From positions 496,001-560,000 of the forward strand of contig NZ_FMAE01000001.1 of NCBI RefSeq assembly GCF_900094575.1: a stretch of DNA of 64,000 nt. Reading direction: 5' to 3'. Each line of letters begins with the position of its first letter. Positions within the stretch are counted from its first letter, which is position 1. The position numbers and the translations under genes were made by a program. A model generated the notes under the pieces. It was not told the origin of the DNA. It was given only the letters and a program-made list of their open reading frames with translations, and searched no databases. This DNA comes from Bradyrhizobium yuanmingense (GTDB taxonomy: Bacteria; Pseudomonadota; Alphaproteobacteria; Rhizobiales; Xanthobacteraceae). This document shows, in pieces, positions 61,263-64,000 of the stretch.

Positions 61263-61368
61263 CGTCATTCCGGGGCGACGCGCCAGCGTCGAGCCCGGAA
61301 TCCATCGGGCCGCGGTACGCGAGGTGAAATGGATTCCGGGTTCGCGCTACGCGCGCCCCGGAATGACG
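61263..61368. repeat. Interspersed palindromic repeat, family A copy 2
   Basis: CGTCATTCCGGGGCG...GCCCGGAATCCAT and ATGGATTCCGGG...CGCCCCGGAATGACG. Same structure and size as 7156-7262. It fills much of the gap between the hydrolase promoter and the end of the dehydratase gene. Confidence 0.85.
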
Positions 61369-61376
61369 AGCAGAGG

Positions 61377-62330
61377 CTACCGCCCCGCCCCATACAACTG
61401 CCGATGCTCTTCCTCATACGGGGCGTAAGACTCCTTCAGCGTCGCCATGTTCAGCAGCATGGCCGCCACCATCGCGCCCGCCTTGTCGAACACGCGCGTC
61501 TTGACCCAGGCGCTTTCGGTGCGGCGGCTGCCGGAGAGCGCGACGACTTCGCGCTCGACCTCGTATTCCTCGCCCTCGAGGAGCGGACCCTTCAGCAGGC
61601 GGATCTCCTGGTCGGCGAACAGGCCGACGGCCGGGCCCTTGGCCGGCAGCGGATCGTCCTTGGAGCGGTACTGGAACAGCACGCTCAGCATCTCCATGGG
61701 GATGATGGGCTTGCCCCACGGATTATCCGCGCCCGAATAGTACGGCGAGCTTTCGGTGATGACGGCGAGCTTCTGCCTCAGCGAGAACGGATAGAGGTCG
61801 CCCATGTTCTGGTCGAACGCCATGCGCACCGACTGCCGCTTGCTGGTCTGCGCCACCTTCACATCGCGCAAGATCACGGGATCAGTGAGCGGCTTGAGCT
61901 CGCCAAGGCGCGCCTCGAGCGCCGTTGCAACCGGCAAATCGCCGACTGATGCCGTGCCGCGCAGCACCTCAGTGCCGTCGCGCTTGACCATCTGGATCTG
62001 GCACTGGCGGGTGCCGGGCAATGGCTTCGCCAGGATCGCCTGCACCTCTTCGCCCTCATAGCAGACGCTGCGGTAATGTGCTGAAAGGCAGCCTATCTCG
62101 AACCAAGCCTGCCCCCACAGCCGCTCGCCGAGCGGAGCGAACTGGCTGAAATGCGTCGGGCCCTCGATCGTGCCGCCCTTGAAGCCGAGCTTCTGCGCGG
62201 TGGCGTCGTCATGGATCGAGGCGTGCGCGTCATAGGTCTGCGCCTGCAGCATCTGGCGTGGCTGACGCCACGGCCCGATCAGGGCCTCGGCCGTCTCCGT
62301 GATCTCGGTGTCGAATGCGTTTGCAGTCAT
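61377..62330 (-). CDS. Hot-dog fold acyl dehydratase (MaoC-like)
   Basis: About 317 residues, ATG at 62330 with GGAG six bases upstream. Tandem hot-dog halves: GGTIEGPTHFSQFAPLGERLWG near residue 58 resembles the R-specific hydratase loop, and LFADQEIRLLKGPLLEGEEYEVEREVVAL is the second half. Similar proteins are annotated as acyl dehydratase or MaoC-like. The usual catalytic Asp/His pair is not obvious in my reading, so activity is unproven. Divergent from the indolepyruvate oxidoreductase gene. Confidence 0.65.
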   Translation of the reverse strand: MTANAFDTEITETAEALIGPWRQPRQMLQAQTYDAHASIHDDATAQKLGFKGGTIEGPTHFSQFAPLGERLWGQAWFEIGCLSAHYRSVCYEGEEVQAILAKPLPGTRQCQIQMVKRDGTEVLRGTASVGDLPVATALEARLGELKPLTDPVILRDVKVAQTSKRQSVRMAFDQNMGDLYPFSLRQKLAVITESSPYYSGADNPWGKPIIPMEMLSVLFQYRSKDDPLPAKGPAVGLFADQEIRLLKGPLLEGEEYEVEREVVALSGSRRTESAWVKTRVFDKAGAMVAAMLLNMATLKESYAPYEEEHRQLYGAGR

Positions 62331-62377
62331 GGCGCTCTCCGCGTGCAAGCCATGACTAGCAGGAGCGCCACGGATGC

Positions 62378-62403
62378 GGCCAGCGATATTGACTTCGCTG
62401 GCC
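62378..62403. promoter_or_regulatory. Perfect inverted repeat in a divergent promoter region
   Basis: GGCCAGCGA (62378-62386) and TCGCTGGCC (62395-62403), eight-base spacer, centred between two divergent genes. It looks like a dimeric regulator site. No T-run follows closely enough for a terminator. Confidence 0.45.
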
Positions 62404-62493
62404 CATCCTTTTGACTGTCACAATTCGCATCGCGCAGCCGCGATTCCTCCCGCAGCGCAAACCTCCCGCCGGACGAAAGACGAGGACTTCCGA

Positions 62494-64000
62494 ATGACGC
62501 TGTTGCAGGTCGAGCTGGACGACAAATACCGGCTCGAATCGAAGCGGATCTTCCTCTCCGGCACGCAGGCCCTGGTCCGCCTGCCCATGTTGCAGCGCGA
62601 ACGCGACCGGCTTCAGGGCCTCAACACCGGCGGCTTCATCTCGGGCTATCGCGGTTCCCCGCTCGGCATGTACGACCACGCGTTGTGGCGGGCGAAGTCG
62701 CACCTTCAGCAGCACGACATCGCTTTCGTCCCTGGTTTGAACGAGGACCTCGCCGCAACTGCGGTCTGGGGCAGCCAGCAGGTCGGCCTGTTTCCCGGCG
62801 CCAAGGTCGATGGCGTGTTCGGCATCTGGTACGGCAAGGGCCCGGGCGTCGACCGCTCGGTCGATGCGCTCAAGCATGCCAATGCCGCCGGCACCTCGCT
62901 CAATGGCGGCGTGCTGGCGCTCGCCGGGGACGACCACGGCTGCCAATCCTCGACGCTGGCGCATCAGAGCGAGCAGGTGTTCGCGGCGGCGCTGATTCCC
63001 GTGATCAATCCCGCCACGCTGCAGGACTATCTCGATCTCGGCCTCTACGGCTTTGCGCTGTCGCGCTTCTCCGGCTGCTGGGTCGGCTTCAAGGCGATCA
63101 GCGAGACGGTGGAGAGCTCGGCCTCGATCTATAGCGACCCCGAACGCATCAAGATCGTGGTGCCCGACGATTTCGAGATGCCGCCCGGCGGCCTCAACAT
63201 CCGCTGGCCCGATCCGCCGCTGGAGGCGGAGAAGCGCCTGTTCGGACCGAAGATGGCGGCGGTGCAGGCCTTCGCCCGCGCCAATCAGCTCGACCGCATC
63301 GTGCTCGATTCCAAGCCCGCGCGGCTCGGCATCGTCGCGACCGGCAAGGCCTATCTCGATCTGCGCCAAGCGCTCGCCGACCTCGGCATCACCGACAAGG
63401 ACGCGCAGGACCTGGGCCTTCGCATCTACAAGGTTGCCTTGACCTGGCCGCTGGAGGAAAGCGGCGCGAAACGTTTCGCTGAAGGTCTTCAGGACGTGCT
63501 GGTGGTCGAGGAGAAGCGCGGCTTCATCGAAGACCAGCTGATGCGGATCCTCTACAACGTCGATGCCTCAAAGCGCCCGACCGTCACCGGCAAGCGCGAT
63601 GAGCGCGGCGCACCGCTGTTGCCGAGCGAGGGCGAGCTGACGCCGACCATCGTCGCTGGCGCGCTGGTGGCGCGCTTGCGCAAGCTCGGCCATCACAGTC
63701 CCGTGCTGGAGCAGCGCCTCGCCAGGCTCGAGGCTTTCGACAACCCGGTGACGACCAGCACGCCGATCAAGCTCGCACGCACGCCGTTCTTCTGCTCGGG
63801 CTGCCCGCACAACACCTCGACGCGGGTGCCCGAGGGCAGCCGCGCCATGGCCGGCATCGGCTGCCACGGCATGGCGCTGAGCATGCCGACCCGCCGCACG
63901 GATCTGATCTCGCATATGGGCGCCGAGGGCGTGAACTGGATCGGCCAGTCGCCCTTCACGAACGAGAATCACATCTTCCAGAATCTCGGCGACGGCACCT
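62494..64000 (+). CDS. Indolepyruvate ferredoxin oxidoreductase, fused type (3' end outside window)
   Basis: First 502 residues of a thiamine-diphosphate enzyme that oxidatively decarboxylates arylpyruvates to acyl-CoA. Single-chain proteins of this family, with alpha and beta parts fused, are about 1,160 residues. Visible: RLPMLQRERDRLQGLNTGGFISGYRGSPLG, ALAGDDHGCQSSTLAHQSEQ, VVEEKRGFIEDQLMRILYN and RTPFFCSGCPHNTSTRVPEG leading into the TPP-binding half. ATG at 62494. Divergent from the hot-dog dehydratase. Confidence 0.9.
   Translation, partial: MTLLQVELDDKYRLESKRIFLSGTQALVRLPMLQRERDRLQGLNTGGFISGYRGSPLGMYDHALWRAKSHLQQHDIAFVPGLNEDLAATAVWGSQQVGLFPGAKVDGVFGIWYGKGPGVDRSVDALKHANAAGTSLNGGVLALAGDDHGCQSSTLAHQSEQVFAAALIPVINPATLQDYLDLGLYGFALSRFSGCWVGFKAISETVESSASIYSDPERIKIVVPDDFEMPPGGLNIRWPDPPLEAEKRLFGPKMAAVQAFARANQLDRIVLDSKPARLGIVATGKAYLDLRQALADLGITDKDAQDLGLRIYKVALTWPLEESGAKRFAEGLQDVLVVEEKRGFIEDQLMRILYNVDASKRPTVTGKRDERGAPLLPSEGELTPTIVAGALVARLRKLGHHSPVLEQRLARLEAFDNPVTTSTPIKLARTPFFCSGCPHNTSTRVPEGSRAMAGIGCHGMALSMPTRRTDLISHMGAEGVNWIGQSPFTNENHIFQNLGDGT

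Overview
The window reads as a chromosomal segment of a Bradyrhizobium-type alphaproteobacterium. Codon use is GC-rich throughout. The order fixL-fixJ-single receiver-fixK2 beside fixNOQP-fixGHIS is the arrangement known from the B. diazoefficiens/japonicum group. The FixL and FixK2 products fall on the published residue numbering of that species (FixL His200, Arg220, His291; FixK2 Cys183) once the right start codons are chosen. Several families of interspersed palindromic repeats sit between genes. No tRNA, rRNA, CRISPR array, transposase or phage gene was recognised.

Layout. 1-5.5 kb: a peptide-type ABC importer (cut at the left edge) behind a CoA-transferase, all on the minus strand. 5.7-14.5 kb: glycogen synthase, a DUF2236 protein, a patatin/3-hydroxybutyrate dehydrogenase pair, a LysR regulator, a peroxiredoxin-like protein, a secreted cupin and an MFS transporter. 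14.5-27.6 kb: the microaerobic respiration core. This comprises fixGHIS and fixNOQP (cbb3 oxidase and its assembly), a CBS protein and a universal stress protein, then the oxygen-sensing cascade fixLJ, a stand-alone receiver and fixK2. 27.7-35 kb: an MFS transporter, a PRC-barrel protein, an amylo-alpha-1,6-glucosidase-like enzyme, an ABC exporter and a glycosyltransferase with an EcfG-type promoter. 35.1-38.1 kb: a fused TRAP permease and tam. 38.3-44.7 kb: an islet lying between the separated head and tail of a broken short-chain dehydrogenase gene. It carries a four-gene envelope operon (coiled-coil membrane protein, TAXI-type binding protein, TagO-like and DsrE-like proteins), tiny ORFs and an AT-rich spacer. 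44.9-52.3 kb: a SulP transporter, a PPOX stress protein, a Ca2+/H+ antiporter, a DHA2 exporter and a B12-dependent radical SAM protein. 52.6-58.6 kb: a two-subunit molybdenum hydroxylase followed by soxF-X-Y-Z-A. 58.7-61.1 kb: an NCS2 permease and a biuret-hydrolase-like enzyme behind a consensus sigma-54 promoter. 61.4-64 kb: a hot-dog dehydratase and the start of an indolepyruvate ferredoxin oxidoreductase.

How it fits together. FixL/FixJ would activate fixK2, and FixK2 would act on TTGA-N6-TCAA-type boxes. I find such boxes 57 bp upstream of both fixN and fixG, and at matching or plausible distances upstream of chaA, sulP, the usp-CBS pair and the islet. The low-oxygen regulon may therefore extend well beyond the oxidase genes. 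Separate stress (EcfG) and nitrogen (RpoN) promoters serve other genes.

The most unusual items are the split dehydrogenase and its islet operon, a SoxY lacking the usual GGCGG tail inside a sox cluster without soxB or soxCD, the RpoN-driven ureide-type operon, and the extra FixK boxes.
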